Of a stretch of DNA of 64,000 nt, positions 22,822 to 35,900 are shown one piece after another (the stretch's first letter is position 1; every line of letters starts with the position of its first letter). The stretch comes from Hypoxylon rubiginosum (Eukaryota > Ascomycota > Sordariomycetes > Xylariales > Hypoxylaceae): NCBI GenBank assembly GCA_902806565.1, contig CADCXA010000007.1, forward strand, positions 496,001-560,000. The letters are read 5' to 3'. A model generated the notes under the pieces. It saw only the letters and a program-made list of their open reading frames with translations. It made no database searches and was not told the origin of the DNA. The position numbers were made by a program, and so were the translations under genes.

Positions 22822-23382
22822 ATGCGAGCTACTATCGACCAGCTCCTAGCAGCCGAAAGGGAACGCCGGCGCTGGGATGAAAAGGCGAGGGCTGCGCAGA
22901 AGGAGCTGGAAAAGGCGAGGGTCGATCTCGAGAAGCAAGTGGGGCATAGCGCCGGCGAGTTACGGGAAGCTGGTGAGCAGGGGAACCTCGCGAATACCGA
23001 GGAAGAGCAACATCACGAGATAGCCGAGGAGACAGATGATAGATGCCGCTCGCCCCAAAACGCCGACACGAGCGTCGCCGAACAATTAACAGTTCCCACG
23101 CCCCCCGCCGGAGAGGCGCAAGAACATCCCAACCAGAACATAATATCCCTTCATCACATCGCTTGGGGATCCCAATCCGTCCACGATACGCTACTCGAAG
23201 ACCGACTCACGGACTGCGCCGCCCGAGGACATGGTTTTGTCGCCACTCGCGACTTCGTCGGCCATGATACGGGGCCCGGCGAGAGGAGGACGTTGGTCGT
23301 TGCGTATTCGAAACCTCCCGATGGTCCGATGCGTTGGCTTGTTGTCGATGAGGGCGGAAAGGGAAGTTTTGGTTTGGAATGA
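22822..23382 (+). CDS. Unrecognised protein with coiled coil and conserved-looking C-terminal domain (5' end uncertain)
   Basis: I do not recognise the family. From the first in-frame ATG (22822) to the stop there are 186 residues. Residues 1-45 are a strong coiled coil rich in Arg, Glu, Lys and Ala (e.g. LLAAERERRRWDEKARAAQK). An acidic, Gln/Glu/Pro-rich linker follows. The last 75 residues look like a compact domain (HHIAWGSQSVHD, CAARGHGFVATRDFVGHD, RTLVVAYSKPPDG, MRWLVVDEGG). The frame remains open upstream to 22543, where residues such as EESSEQSSLISPTDDLLQVY look coding, so the real protein is probably longer and spliced from an upstream ATG. No signal peptide or membrane segment is seen. 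Confidence 0.5.
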   Translation: MRATIDQLLAAERERRRWDEKARAAQKELEKARVDLEKQVGHSAGELREAGEQGNLANTEEEQHHEIAEETDDRCRSPQNADTSVAEQLTVPTPPAGEAQEHPNQNIISLHHIAWGSQSVHDTLLEDRLTDCAARGHGFVATRDFVGHDTGPGERRTLVVAYSKPPDGPMRWLVVDEGGKGSFGLE

Positions 23383-26300
23383 TTATCTTGGGGAATCCAT
23401 TTTCGTGTTGTAAGTCCATACCTAGCTCCTAGGTAGGTACTTTGCCTCCTAAGGTAGGCTGTGGGATTCGAATATCGCCTTGCTTTGGCCTTATGTCTGT
23501 TGAACGTTCATGGTAATGAGCTGTTATACCACGAGGTTTTATTTCATACCCATATTCTCTTTTCTTTATTATCTTAGTAGCAGTATGTCCTTGACCATGA
23601 CTTCAAATAGTGAAAGTTGATAGTTTTACATTACAATCCACACAGTTGTCGATTCGAAGATAAATATCTTCAAGTTTCATCTAGATTTTCTACCTGGCAG
23701 TCATTGATCTGTAAGCCTGTCGAAAGTGAAGGTAGCCTATTAATTTTCAAACATCATAGTAAAACTATGGAGTATATACTATTCATACCTTGTTTGTGAG
23801 TAGTTGCAGTGGCGTGTTCATAGTTGTCCATGTACCAACTAGCATCACAATAATTTAATTTCACTTTTAACTCAAGGAATAAGTTTTATATCCGTGGTAC
23901 GGCGCAGTAGTAACAGTGTTAGCTTTCTTGTGCTACGTTTCCATACTTTCATAACTTTTAACTTGTAGACACACTGTTTGTCTCGTGTTTATATTCCGTT
24001 CTGTCAGAAATAATATGAAGTTATTCTCGACTTGAGCGCGTTTATAAGTTACTTCGGGGATAAAGAAGCTTGAGCGGCCTAAGCAATTCTTTGCCAGATA
24101 TCGTAGGTACTGTAGGATACTTGTTCAAGGGCTCAAGTACAAGGTTGCGTAAAAAATATACGTCCAGTCGCTACAATTACTCGAAATAGAGCTTTTTAAA
24201 GGTCGCGAATGGCAATAAGATAGCATTGTGAGTGGCAACCATCAAAGAGGCTGCGAACCTGAATTGGAACTGGCGCTCAGGGGTAAGTGTTTGGCCACTT
24301 AAATGGAGACTCTCGAATAGATAATGTTTCTGCCATAGTAGTAAATTGCTAAAATCATAGTGCTTTTAAATAGTTCTGATATATTTGGGGTCAAGACAGC
24401 TATTGTTCGAAGTTGGAATCTTTGAACGTACCTCATTCCATGATATAAGCCATGTCTAACCTATGTTGTACAAAGTATGGGATTTTTCAGATCATTGGCT
24501 CTTATAAGTAGTTAGGATCGATCGTAGTAATTAGCGATGGTTATTATTAGATGGTAAGTCTTTGTGTATGTCATGAATGTGCACAATTCAGATAGGTTGT
24601 AGATCAGCGAGGCTTGCTTATTGGTGCAAATACCTTGAACATTTTTAAATTACTCGGCTGAACATGTCGCTTCTATTTTTAAACTGAGGGAGGACATATG
24701 TCTGAGTAGAGGGAAGAGTGCTATAGCTTCCAAACATACCGAGGTACCTAATCTAACAGATCATAATTCACATTTTCACCATATGCACAATCGACCCCTT
24801 TCTTGTTTTCAATAACACAACACTGCAACCCGTTCACTAATGCAGCCTCCTGGGTATACAAGAGCTATGGATCGTCGAAATTCGGGAGAACATTCCCCGA
24901 AGGCGCAATACCTGACTTACTAAGACAGAAAATCACATCGACTATAGTGGTATACCGACAGCTCGATAACGATTCTAATTTGCAGCTAAGAGTTGCCACT
25001 TATTACTGGATCGAGTATATACGCCACGGTCTCGAGTTTCTGACAAGATGGAGGTTGTCATATTAGGTACCTATGTATCTACCTCCTTGGACCTCCTTAG
25101 TAGTATGCGGAATGCAAAGCTGAACATATGTTTGGAGTATCACTGAGGTATACAACCCAATCCGGACACCCTTGTTGTTTCACGATCCCGCGCCCCGAAA
25201 GGTGCGCCAAACTCCTTCCACCCTGCATTTACCAATAGAAGGCTTTCCGAGGGAATTACCGTCCGCTCGCACCCCCCCTAAAGCGTCGTCCAACAGAGGT
25301 TCGTTTCAAGTCGATGCGTAACCTGCATAGCGGATCAAACCCCCTCATAGGTTAGGTATTCGGCAACAGTTCTTGTAGTGTACCTATGATATGAAAATCT
25401 TACTCAACGAGGCATCTCGGCAGACGATATTGGCCCAGAGGAGCTACTATTAACCGCACCCAGCAGCCCGGGGCTCTAATCACATCCCCCTTGGCGTTCT
25501 ACCGGACCACCCAAATTATATCTGACAGGGTTGGAGTTTACGCTTGGCAAATGAAAGATCGTGCTAGCCCGTTGATCCCCTATGTGTTTAGCTGAAGCTG
25601 AACTGCACTGACTAGAATAGAGGTGAGGATTTGGGCGTCTAAAGGCCTAACCGTGCCTTGCTCAACATGTGTAGAAGAGGCAGACACAGGTCGAGTCTAG
25701 TATATGACTACACATCGGGTATATTGCTGTAATTCGCCAAGCTCGCAATAGCTACAACTCAGACGAGCGATTTGCCTGCACACCCTCCACGTAATTACCG
25801 ATGCATATCACCGTATCAGTTCACAGAAGGACAACGATGGTCAGCGAATGGAGTGCGTTAGCGTTAGTCTTAATTTAATGCGAACGCAAAGTTATGTTCA
25901 GATAAAAGGCTGTCATATACACCGAACACGCATCCGCGCCTCGAGCAGAAGAGTCATCATCAGGCATTGATATACCTAAGGCTGTCAAACCCTCTGCAAC
26001 GAAAGAACTCCCAAGCGTAGCCGCTTCTGCTTCCGACAAATTGCCTTAGCAGCTAGCTTGGGATATTTGACGGAGATAGCAATGCCCCCCCTCCTCCTCG
26101 AGGGCTTGCAATAGACGTAGTCCAACTACTCCTGCTTATGCATGCCTTTGGAAAAAAGGGGTGAAGAAAATCCTCAGTAGTGACTGTAAAAAAACAATAT
26201 GCGGTATCGTCTGCTCGTGTCCTGGGTATGTTGCAAGGAACTCTAGCGTCGATAAGCAGAAAGCAAGCAAGCAAGCCATGTCGCGTAGAAGTAAAAAGAA

Positions 26301-26604
26301 ATTCAAAAGAAACCACCCTCCCCCCCCCCTGTTTGGACATCCGCTTGAATCATATCGGAATTGGGTATTGCCGCAACGATGCGAAGAATGGTATAAAATA
26401 TAGTCGTACAAATGCGCCACGCTGCCTTCCAAGAGCGCCTTCGTTCGGAAAAAGAAAACGAGAAAGAATAAACGGGGGGTATTCGTTCGTTCGTTCGATC
26501 GTTCGTCAAATTCATAGCTTCGTCTGGTTTCGTCCGGCGAATCTCCCCCCTTGCCCTTCGTCTTTCCCTCTCTTAGCAACGGTCCGGTCCCGTCAGGGAG
26601 CTGA
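23383..26604. other. AT-rich intergenic region, 3.2 kb, no gene seen
   Basis: The part at about 23480-25070 is visibly richer in A and T than the neighbouring genes and has only short, motif-free open frames. One exact TAGGTACCTA lies at 25064-25073. A TTCG tetranucleotide run lies at 26482-26505. No transposase, reverse transcriptase or terminal repeat was recognised. Confidence 0.5.
26482..26505. repeat. TTCG tetranucleotide microsatellite
   Basis: Six TTCG-type units, one changed to ATCG, lie just past the 3' end of the Zn2Cys6 regulator gene, probably in its 3' UTR. Confidence 0.7.
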
Positions 26605-29318
26605 TTATATTATGTTCGCAATGCTGATCCTTTCCGTGCTGCGGCTCCCTGACGCTGCCACTGTAGTTGGGCTATTTCTACTACTCCCAGGTTCGGCCGT
26701 GCCGCTCGGCGACATGTTCGCTCCTGGTTCCATTTTGATCGGTGGTAGTGTTTGCGCTCGAGGTGCGTATCCGGGAGCTGGGCTTGCTGTTGTAGACGCG
26801 AGATTCCTGGCAAGATCTATTAGGCTGTCCCACCCTCCCCAGTCTTCCCTCTCTTTGGAATTCAGACCCGTTCGGTTATCTGGGTGCGCCAGACCGGCTC
26901 CGGTAGTGGATGTCGATATTGCCAGCGGTGCCTCGTGCTCTGCTCCAACCCATACCCACGACGCCTCTGTGCTGGCTTGCATATCTGCACTCACGTAGAT
27001 CAGAAGCTCCTCGTCTTTCAATAACGCATCCTGGATCGCTCTAGAGTCAGGCATGGTCGCTTGCGGGTGATAACTAGGTGTTGTCGAACGAGAATAGAGC
27101 GATAATATATCTCGCCGTCTGCCCCCTAATATCTGCAGGAAAAAGGAGAGGTAGCGGCCACAGGGGATCGCAACGTCGCGCCGCACGTCGATCGACTTGA
27201 GAGCCCTCATGCATGTAGACGCCAACTCGTAATAGCCCGTAAAAAGTAGGAATAGGGTGGAACGGAAGACGTGCGTCACGAGAAGGGCCGTGGCAGTATC
27301 GGCGAGCGTCGCGTTAGTCTGAGCGATCAGATTCGCCGTCTCTATTGCCGTGACTTTGCACTGCTGGATCGCATCGTTTCGAGCTTCCCAGGGGCAGCCC
27401 GGGGCGAGGTTTTGACGGTGTAAATATAGCCGGGCACTAAGGAGATAGGCGAGAGGCATTAGCATATGGGGTGCAATGAGGGAGGCGTTATTTGCTTCAC
27501 AAGCCTCTGGAAACATCTTCTGGCATGCGATGAAGTGGTTGTCGAACGTTGCTAGCCGCGGCGGTTCGACAACCGGGCTTGAAAAAGCCTTCCTCATGGC
27601 GGAGAAAGACCGTACTATGTTGATGATCGCATGCAGAAAGTGAGTCAGGGGTATGACGTTGGGAGGATGCACGGGGCCTTCGGTGTGAAGGAAATGGTCG
27701 TCGAACGGCTCCGGAAGCGCCACGTCGCAGTCCGCGTCGTCGATCATGAAAGGGCGCCCGAGCTCCATCGCCAAGCTCCGGTCGAGTATGTAAATTGCCC
27801 ACCACACCCTCCTCCTCATGTCCGCCTCGACTCTAGAGCGTACCCCGGCCACTTCCAGGTGGAGGTCAAGATCCTGCGCGCTCCTCACGGCGCTACCCAG
27901 CGAATTCCAAGCTGCCGACTTCAGGTTTAGTTCGTTCAGGGCGAGCGAGACGAGAAACGAGGCGCGGACGTTGTCCAGGTCAAAGTCGTTATTCCACGGG
28001 TCCGTCAGGCTCCTCGACGCCTCCAAAAACTCGCTAGCCTGCAACGTCCGGTCCGGGTAGGGATCGTTGCTGAATAGGCTTCCCACCGCCAGCACCGCGA
28101 AGAACATAGAATGCCAGGAGATGGGGACCCGCTGTAGGTTGGTGTTCTGGTAGAGCTCTTCTACTTGGTGCTGCAGCGTTGGCCAATGCAGTATCGGCAT
28201 CATAATGTGCGCCGCCCCGTAGTACGTGTGAAGGAGCTTGTCCACGGTCGGCTTGGGAGGCAACGGCGGCCTAGGGCGATCGAACATAACGACAGCAACC
28301 TGGGGTTGCCTGTACGGCGCCGGGGGTTTTAGAACTCCCCTCGAGAAATCCCGGAAGGCCGCCCTCGCCCGAGAAGGGTCCTGCAGTAGAGAAGTTACCC
28401 TTTTCCGCTTTCTAGGCTCGGAGTTCAGGTCTGGGGGATGTTGAAGCAGCTGCTCGGCCCCTTCCGCATCCACATCCATGTGCTCGCCTCGTTCGGCAAG
28501 CGTGCGCCGCAGATTGCTGTTATCCCGTCGTACCCTCTCTATCTGCTTCTCAAGATCTTGCACCTGCTTGATGGAAGACATCCGTCTGTTGGTTTCCTTG
28601 GTAAACTGACACTTGACGTTGCGGCTCGAGCATTCCGAGCAGCTCGTCGTCTCTGTAGCATCACATTTGACCTTTCTTTCCCGACAGGCATCGCAACTTT
28701 ATACGTGTACAGAGCCCAGGAAGCCGAACACTGGCATTTTCTGATAAGCGGACGTACCTAAGTGCCCAGCTTACCGAAAAGCCAACGTCCGTCCTCTCGA
28801 AAGCCCCGTACCTAGAAGTCAGCATCGAGTTTCTCTTTACCAAGAGATCGGATGGAAGTAAAGAGGTAACGGGAGAAAGACGATGAAACGGAACCCGCTC
28901 ATTTGCGGAACCTGAACATGCACGAGACGCTCTCATCCAACACGTACCTAGGGTCCTTCCTCCTCTGGCGGTAGGCGCGCTTCTGAGCCGAGACATTCGC
29001 TGACAGCTGCGCGCTCGAGAGTCCCGGTGTACTCGCTACCGAGTCGGTCGGCGGTAACGAGTCTCGGCCCATGACGGAAGTTGCTGTCACAGGCGTGTAC
29101 GGCTGGAACCCGGTCTGGGTTACGGGAGGCAGCGGCGGAATTCCTATGGGCTGCGGTGCCTGCGCCGTGTTCGGCCTCGAGCTGGAGCCCATCAAGTTGC
29201 CCAGAAGTTGGATCTGCGGCCGAGGAGAAGTTGCCGACGAGACCGAAGAAGAGTCATACGACCTCGTAGACGGGTTAGGGGAACGCGGAAAAGGATTATG
29301 CGACGACGCCGCCATCAT
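26605..29318 (-). CDS. Zn2Cys6 fungal-specific transcription factor, two exons
   Basis: Predicted nuclear DNA-binding regulator. Minus-strand exons 29318-28948 and 28696-26605 (GTACGT donor, AAAG acceptor, phase 2) give 820 residues. Residues 1-124 are Ser/Pro-rich. The intron falls exactly at the start of the binuclear zinc cluster, which the join restores: C125-x2-C-x6-C-x7-C-x2-C-x6-C, with the first loop CDACRERKVKC and the last SSRNVKC. A linker and short coiled coil follow (VQDLEKQIERVRRDNSNLRR), usual for dimeric Gal4-type factors. The central region carries the fungal-specific TF domain: YYGAAHIMMPILHWPTL and the hallmark RRRVWWAIYILDRSLAMELG then FMIDDADCDVALP. The C-terminus is Pro/Ser-rich and may activate transcription. 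Target genes are unknown. Calling only the long exon would lose the zinc cluster. Confidence 0.92.
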
Positions 29319-29960
29319 GGAAAGACTCTAGGGTCTGGCTCTCCCCCGTTAGACACGTTCCGGGGAGGGTTACCGCCTAAGGGACATGCAAAGAGCTGCG
29401 GTGTAGACGTCTTCTCGGGTATGGCCAAGTATTAGAGCAGTATCCAGACACCATTCCAACGTGGTTCAGCCCTAGGATGATGAACATACGGCGGGTGGTG
29501 CGCTATTCGAGGAGGGGGGGATTCGACCGAAAATTACAAACCCCGTACCAATACCGCGGAGTCCGAGTCTGGTACAGGTAAAACCCTCGTAGATTTATTT
29601 TTCTACCTTCGAGAAACCCCAGGACCAGCTGCTCTTGTTTTTTTTAAACGGTGTTGCAGCAGCGTTGTGCTACTAGGAAAACCGTTCTAGCTCTAGCCTT
29701 TTTACTTGTCCCGCCTCCCCTGACGATTTGACGACCCAGCAAACAGCCCTAGCGGGGGCTCCCAGACTACACGGGACGGAGGACCGGCTGGAAACAGAGT
29801 CTCGGGAGCGCTATAGCTGTTGCGATCCAGCATTTAACACCGTTGTTCTCTGTTCGGTTGGCGGTTCCCGCTGGCATCAAGAGGGTTGGAGATGAAGTGT
29901 TGCCTAAACAGGAAGGGGGAGTCTGCCGGTAGGCGACAACAATCATGTAACTAATATATG

Positions 29961-29991
29961 TAGGTAGGTATGTATGTAGGTAGGTAGGTAG
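29961..29991. repeat. TAGG/TATG tetranucleotide microsatellite
   Basis: About eight tetranucleotide units, TAGG interrupted by TATG, in the upstream region of the Zn2Cys6 regulator gene. Confidence 0.75.
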
Positions 29992-32900
29992 AGTATAAAC
30001 ACAAATACGGGTTTAATGTGGTGTTACTTGGGGAGGGATTCCCGGTCGACGACGAGATTGGTAGTCTATGGGCCTTCGCGGTCAAAGAAGGGGAACTAGT
30101 AACAGGAGAAGGGTAACGAGTTCTGGAAGAGGCAGTGATTTGAGGAGAAAGATGACGGCAAAGCACCATAGGTCAGAGGTCGAAGGCCCGTAGGTCATAG
30201 GTCGACAGGCTGCTAATGCTAAGGTCTGGTGTGCTAGGTAGTTCGCATATGTTCAAAAAGCTGGTATCCATCTGGGTCTCCTGCCCCAGTCCGGCGCCAA
30301 AGCAAAAGATCGGGAAATATATGTAATCTAGAGGGGTCAAACGGAATCCTTCCACTACCACCCCCCTGCAAATAGCACAGGGAAGGAAACCGAACAGGGC
30401 TGCGAGTGATGCTCGTCGACAATAGAGAGTGGTTGCCAGCTACGGTGTTTCGAGCTGTGTAGGTGGGCCACCGGCCTGGGCCTTAGCCTGACCCTAATAT
30501 AAGCACAGGTCTCCATACTGTAGTAGACCCTAGGACCTTGCCAGATCCAGGGGGCCAGGCCGTGATGGCGAATGGCGAATCGGGCTATCATTCGAAAAGA
30601 GCTTAATAAGGGTTCCATGTAGCTATGCCGCGGGTTCTACTCTTTGTACGTACGTGTCTTGTCTGTCTCGTCTCTATGTACGTATGTTAGGTAGGTATAT
30701 GTAGACTGTATGTGCGTTTAAACTGATGTCTCCTCCTTCGGCCCCTCAGTACCCATGTACCGTAGCGCTTTTCGAACTTGGGGACTTGGAGTCTTGGAGT
30801 GAGAGCACTTGGCAGGGAGAATCTTCTTCTCTGCTTGCCCCGGACACCCAATGACCTATCCCAGACTTGATGCTAAATATGAACTAGAGCTACATAGTAG
30901 GGTTTTCCCAAGTGCACACTCATGCGACATTGCTCCCCTCCCCTACTACAACAGGATGTCGGCTCGGATGGTCTGCCCTGGCCATGTAGGAATCCTAGAC
31001 TATGCAACCTCCACACTGGAGAGCTGTATCGTGCTATGTATGTATGTAGGTAAGTAGCTGCGCATTATTTATTAGTGCAGAATATATTTCTACGTAGGAC
31101 TGGCTGGCGAGTCGGCATTCCTCTCGGTTGTGCCAGGTGGACGAGGCCCGTTCGGGTACATGATGTGCATTCGGAATCTTGGAAGCAGTGTAAAGGTCTC
31201 TTTTCTTTTTCTTTTCTTTTTAACCTATACTCCCTCGCCTTTGCGCATCCTTCTCTATGTTTTGCGTCTGTCATTGCTATCCTCTCGCTGCTATTCGTCG
31301 TTCCTATCCACCTCAGATATTCCACCATTTCAGCTTGGCGAGAGAGTAATTTGGCAAAAAAAATGATATGTACCTCTTACCTACCTCCTACCGAACCTGA
31401 CCTATATCTAACGAACGAATATTAAGACCTATGCTACTGGTAAGGGGGGATCAAGTTCCCTGGCCAGCGGCAGTGGCCGGTCCGCCGTTTTAGTAGCTTC
31501 TGACGAGCATGGATGGCTTGGGCCAGACGATTGTACTTATGTACCAATGTATGTAGTACCAACATAGCATCTGTGAGCCCGTGACCCGATCGCGGTTTTT
31601 ATTTTTTATTTTTTTTATAATTCTTCTTTAATAAAACCTGGCATATGAAAAGAGGAGCGTCCCACTGGCTACTGGCGGACGACGGCTCACGACAGGGTAG
31701 AATATGGTCACCAAGGAAAACTAGCTTGAAACGTACCAAAGATCGAGTGCACTCCGTACTCATGCCGATGTAACCTGATCGCTTGGTTAAGCTAACTAAT
31801 AAACTCCGAGGCATTGGCACGCAGGTCGCTGGGTGCTGCCGGTTCCGACAGCTTGTTTCTAGATATGCTTCTTTTCATTACCTTGTAGAGATATCTACAT
31901 TTTTGGAGAAAAAAGAAAAAAAAAGGGTCGAAGGACGGGGGGTGATCGGGGCCTTTCACAAGCTCGTAGCATTCCTTCAGGCTTGTGGCGTTATAATGGG
32001 CGGTCCTAGCCCGAGAGCACCGACCTGTTGGCTAGCTTGCTAGCTTTGCCCCTCAATCTTTCTCGAACGAGTTAGTGATCCCGGGACGATCTCTTCATTT
32101 TCAAGGTACGTTTTTTTTGTCCTGGTGATAGCCCTAGCACTTTTCGCAAGGAATGCCTTGAACCTCTGGACCTCTATCATGTACGTTAGGAGGTGGTTAC
32201 ATAGCTACTGTAGTAATCCAAGTAATCTACCTAGGTAGCTGGGGTCTAGAGGAGCATGGGGAACATGCAAGGTGCCGCAAAGAGATCATACTACAATCCG
32301 TAGCCTGCATAGCAGTCTGTTAGCTTCGGTCCCCTGCCCACGCCCGTGAGGGACTATTTTGGATAGACAGGGGACGATGGAATTTCCCGTCGACGAGGTC
32401 AGAACAAGCAGATGAAGGGGTTGAATAATGCGTCGTCCTTTCATATAATGTGATATGTTATTCTATGACGGCACGTGATATTTTTTATATTTCTATTATT
32501 CTTCCCCGTCATTTCTCCTATATTTGTCTCCGGCCAAGGTCGGCACTTGACGAGCCTCCGAATCCAAACGTTCGAGAAATCGATAGACACTAAGATCTAA
32601 TAGATGGCATTGCCAAAACGAGGAGACGACTAGCTGCCGGGTTTCCTACCTGAGAGCTGTGCCGCCCGGCAGCATGGTAGCGTAGAACGACATCCAGAGA
32701 TCTAAGGAATGCCATCGGCCACTGAAGCTAATCTAATCTCAAATGCTACCCCAGCCGTGAGCGACAAAGTACAATTAGGTACGTGCGAACGATGTTACCT
32801 AAGAGCATCGAACATCACCGTTTAGACATAGATCGAGACAAGGCCACGACGGGTAGTGGATATGCCAAATATAACTCTAGAAACACGGTAACAAGCGTAG

Positions 32901-35900
32901 CCGGTATTCCCAAGGAGAAACAATTATGTCGAGAATCCCCCGTCTCAAGTTTGCGACACTTTCATCGTGCGTCTACATTGTGCGTATACATTTATGAGGT
33001 CAAAATAAAGCCGGTTCAAGTGCCATGTGCTCTCAAACGGCTGCAGTTTTAGAATTAAATATAGACACAGCATTAAACATACGATTCAACGGGTTATCAG
33101 GTTCATTATAGCCCTTAAGGTATCTATCTTGGTAGGCGTGGGGCTCGGAAAATTCAACCTCCTTATATCAAGGGGAACAATAGATGCAATATCTTGACCG
33201 AATTCCATTTCCATCAAGGGCACGAGGCCACGCGAATAGGTAGTAGCAAATTATCAAGCTAAAGGCAAGGGTCAGGGGTACGAAGTGACATTAGGGTGCA
33301 AAACTTGTGGAGGATCTTCAAGCAATCATATAATAAGAGCACAACTAATCAGATCATGGAAGATCTGGCTCGACACTGGCATATACTAGCTCGTGATCAT
33401 AGGTAAATAGGAAACATTCCGAGTCAGGCTGCCTTTGTACGGATGTTATGTTTTGGTGGTCATAGTCAAGTGATTGATTTCCCGGGTCTACCTATCCTAT
33501 CGAACCACGTAGGAACTTCGCAGTCAGTTATGGAGTGATTGGCAATTGCCAACACCAATATGTGCCGGGTGACTACAATATCGCTTGTCAAGGCTTAAGG
33601 TTGAACGAGAATCAGCAGACAGCCGCATATTGAATATCGAGATCGTCAGGGGACATGAGGCTTTTAGTCTTCTCGTGGCCAAAACGCAAGGATACAATGT
33701 TACTCATCTCACCGAGTTCCGAATCCTGACGACCAGAAGCACGCACAAGACGGCAGGCTCGCCAGCTAGGTGGTGCTATACACAGGCATTAACTTGCACA
33801 GTACGAAGAGTAGGCACCGTAATAACCAGGAATGTCTTCGTCTTATTGGTATGACCACGGCCTATGCAATTACCTACCTAAGGTAAGGAGACGCCTTCGC
33901 GGGACGGCGGTGTAGATGTAATAGGGAACTTGTATTCTCAGGCGGAGAGCCGTAGGTAATCTATTGGGAAGGAAGCTATCTTGGCCATTTAGCGGGATTA
34001 TGAATTCTGGGGTTCTCGGTTTCATCCTTGCGCCGCACTCATTCTGTGTTGTCAATCCATGTAATAGAAGCTTCTCATATAGGTACCTGATACAAGACCT
34101 CGCACATGCTCAACAAGAAAACGCCAACCTATTGCTATGAACGTTAGGAAGAGGGGAAGGTTGGAAGAAAGATTTGGTACTTGGATTAGAGGTTGAATCT
34201 CTCAACCAGGGGCAGAATCTTTTAATCAGGGAGAGCCTATAATAAATACCTACTACCTAAGGTAAGTAGACATATAGACATGTAGACCTATAAAAATGTT
34301 TATATCATGCATAATGTAGCAACTTAGCACGTGTACGTTGAGAGGTAAGTGGCCTATTATTACTCATAATACAAGGTGCATAAGGAACGTTGTAACAACG
34401 GCATGAAATGAATTTAGGGGGCGGAATGCGTCCGACCGGACGAGGTTATTACAATGAAATCATTGTTGATCATCTAGCCTCTCAAATCTTCTAGAAGTAT
34501 TCTTCAATTCTCACCTTCTTAAATAAGGCGAGCAAGGTGTACATTTTTAATCTATCTGCCACAAGGTCAAGATAGGGAAAGATGTCTATGCTGACAACCT
34601 GCATGACATGTCTCACCATTTCTTTAGACCTCGCATTTACGTAAGCTTCATCCATCTGGTGAGGAGAGACGACTACACTCATCCCCTATAACCAAGATGT
34701 AGGGAGGCTAGTGTATAATTTTGGAGAATATCCCGTCTAGGCCTACCGCCATATTCAAGAATCCAGTAGTAGAGACCCTATTGTTAAGATTTCGACACTC
34801 TCTCGGTGGTGACATACCAGATAGAGACCTAGGTAGGTATACAACTACGTCGCGGCCCGCTCTCGTATCCTATACGAAAAAGGGGGGAGCCGATGAAGAC
34901 GGAACGGGTAGGGTAGATCGGGAATCAACTACTATCTGGAGCTAGCGGCTATCCAGCCTGCCGATCTGACCTAGATTCCCTAGGCCGATAACTCTATAGC
35001 ATCGCCCACCGAGACGCCGCCCCCTCGGACCACGACGCTGATACTAGGCTAAATTCGTTGGTGTGTATACTACCTAGGTATGTAGTAGCTATATGCACCG
35101 GACTGGAGCACCTTCAATCTCGCAGAGGAACTAAAATCTAGCGTCCCCCATCCCTGGGTTCGCGTGCGGCTGGCGCGTTAACTATCTTCGGCTTCCTCCG
35201 GACGCCTCGAATAGCCCGTTTCTTGGACGCGCGTCGGTCCCACGATGAGTGAAGATCTTGTTATCGCTCGTTTGCCTCATCGTGCACCGAGCCGTAGGGG
35301 TATACACTTAATTGACCCTACTTACATACCTAGCTTACATATCTAGCGCAGCTATAAACGGGGTTGAAAATGGGACGGGGTATCAGGTATTGGGTATTCC
35401 ACACGATAGGAGACCTAGGAGACCAAGAAGTGCTATGGGTATGTATTCAATCTCATGTCGATTTCCATCGCGAGCCGCTTCTGCTGGTTGCCATCCTGCC
35501 TACCATGAATTATGACAGGTCATGACTAGTCTGTTCCACAGCAGCCAAACCTGACCCTTCTCCCCGGTTTCACTATGCCCGGAACCGGATAGCTAAATTA
35601 TCAAGGTCAGTAGGAGCCCAGGGCCGAGAGCGCCAATACTGCGAGAGGACGCGCCCGGTATCCAGGCAGCTAGAGAATTTCAACTCCTTCGCGGGCGGCC
35701 ATTTGCATCATCTCTGCACTTGTCCACGCCGCCCATCTCCAACTAGGGGGGACCTGCTTTCATGTACTGGGTCTGCAATGCGACCAATCTGTAAGACCGC
35801 CACCTGCAAGTAGCACGGCAGCTATACGGGGGGGCCATCTTTCGTACAATACTTTCAAAACGTGTGAAATTAGATTGGCGTCTAGCAATCGTCTACCAGG

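Noticed and set aside
26180..26998. A 272-codon plus-strand frame
   Set aside because: It runs from the 3' flank into the antisense of the Zn2Cys6 factor gene; no domain.
34491..34682. A 63-residue minus-strand frame that looks rather protein-like
   Set aside because: No motif, no plausible flanking exons and no promoter; too short to call.
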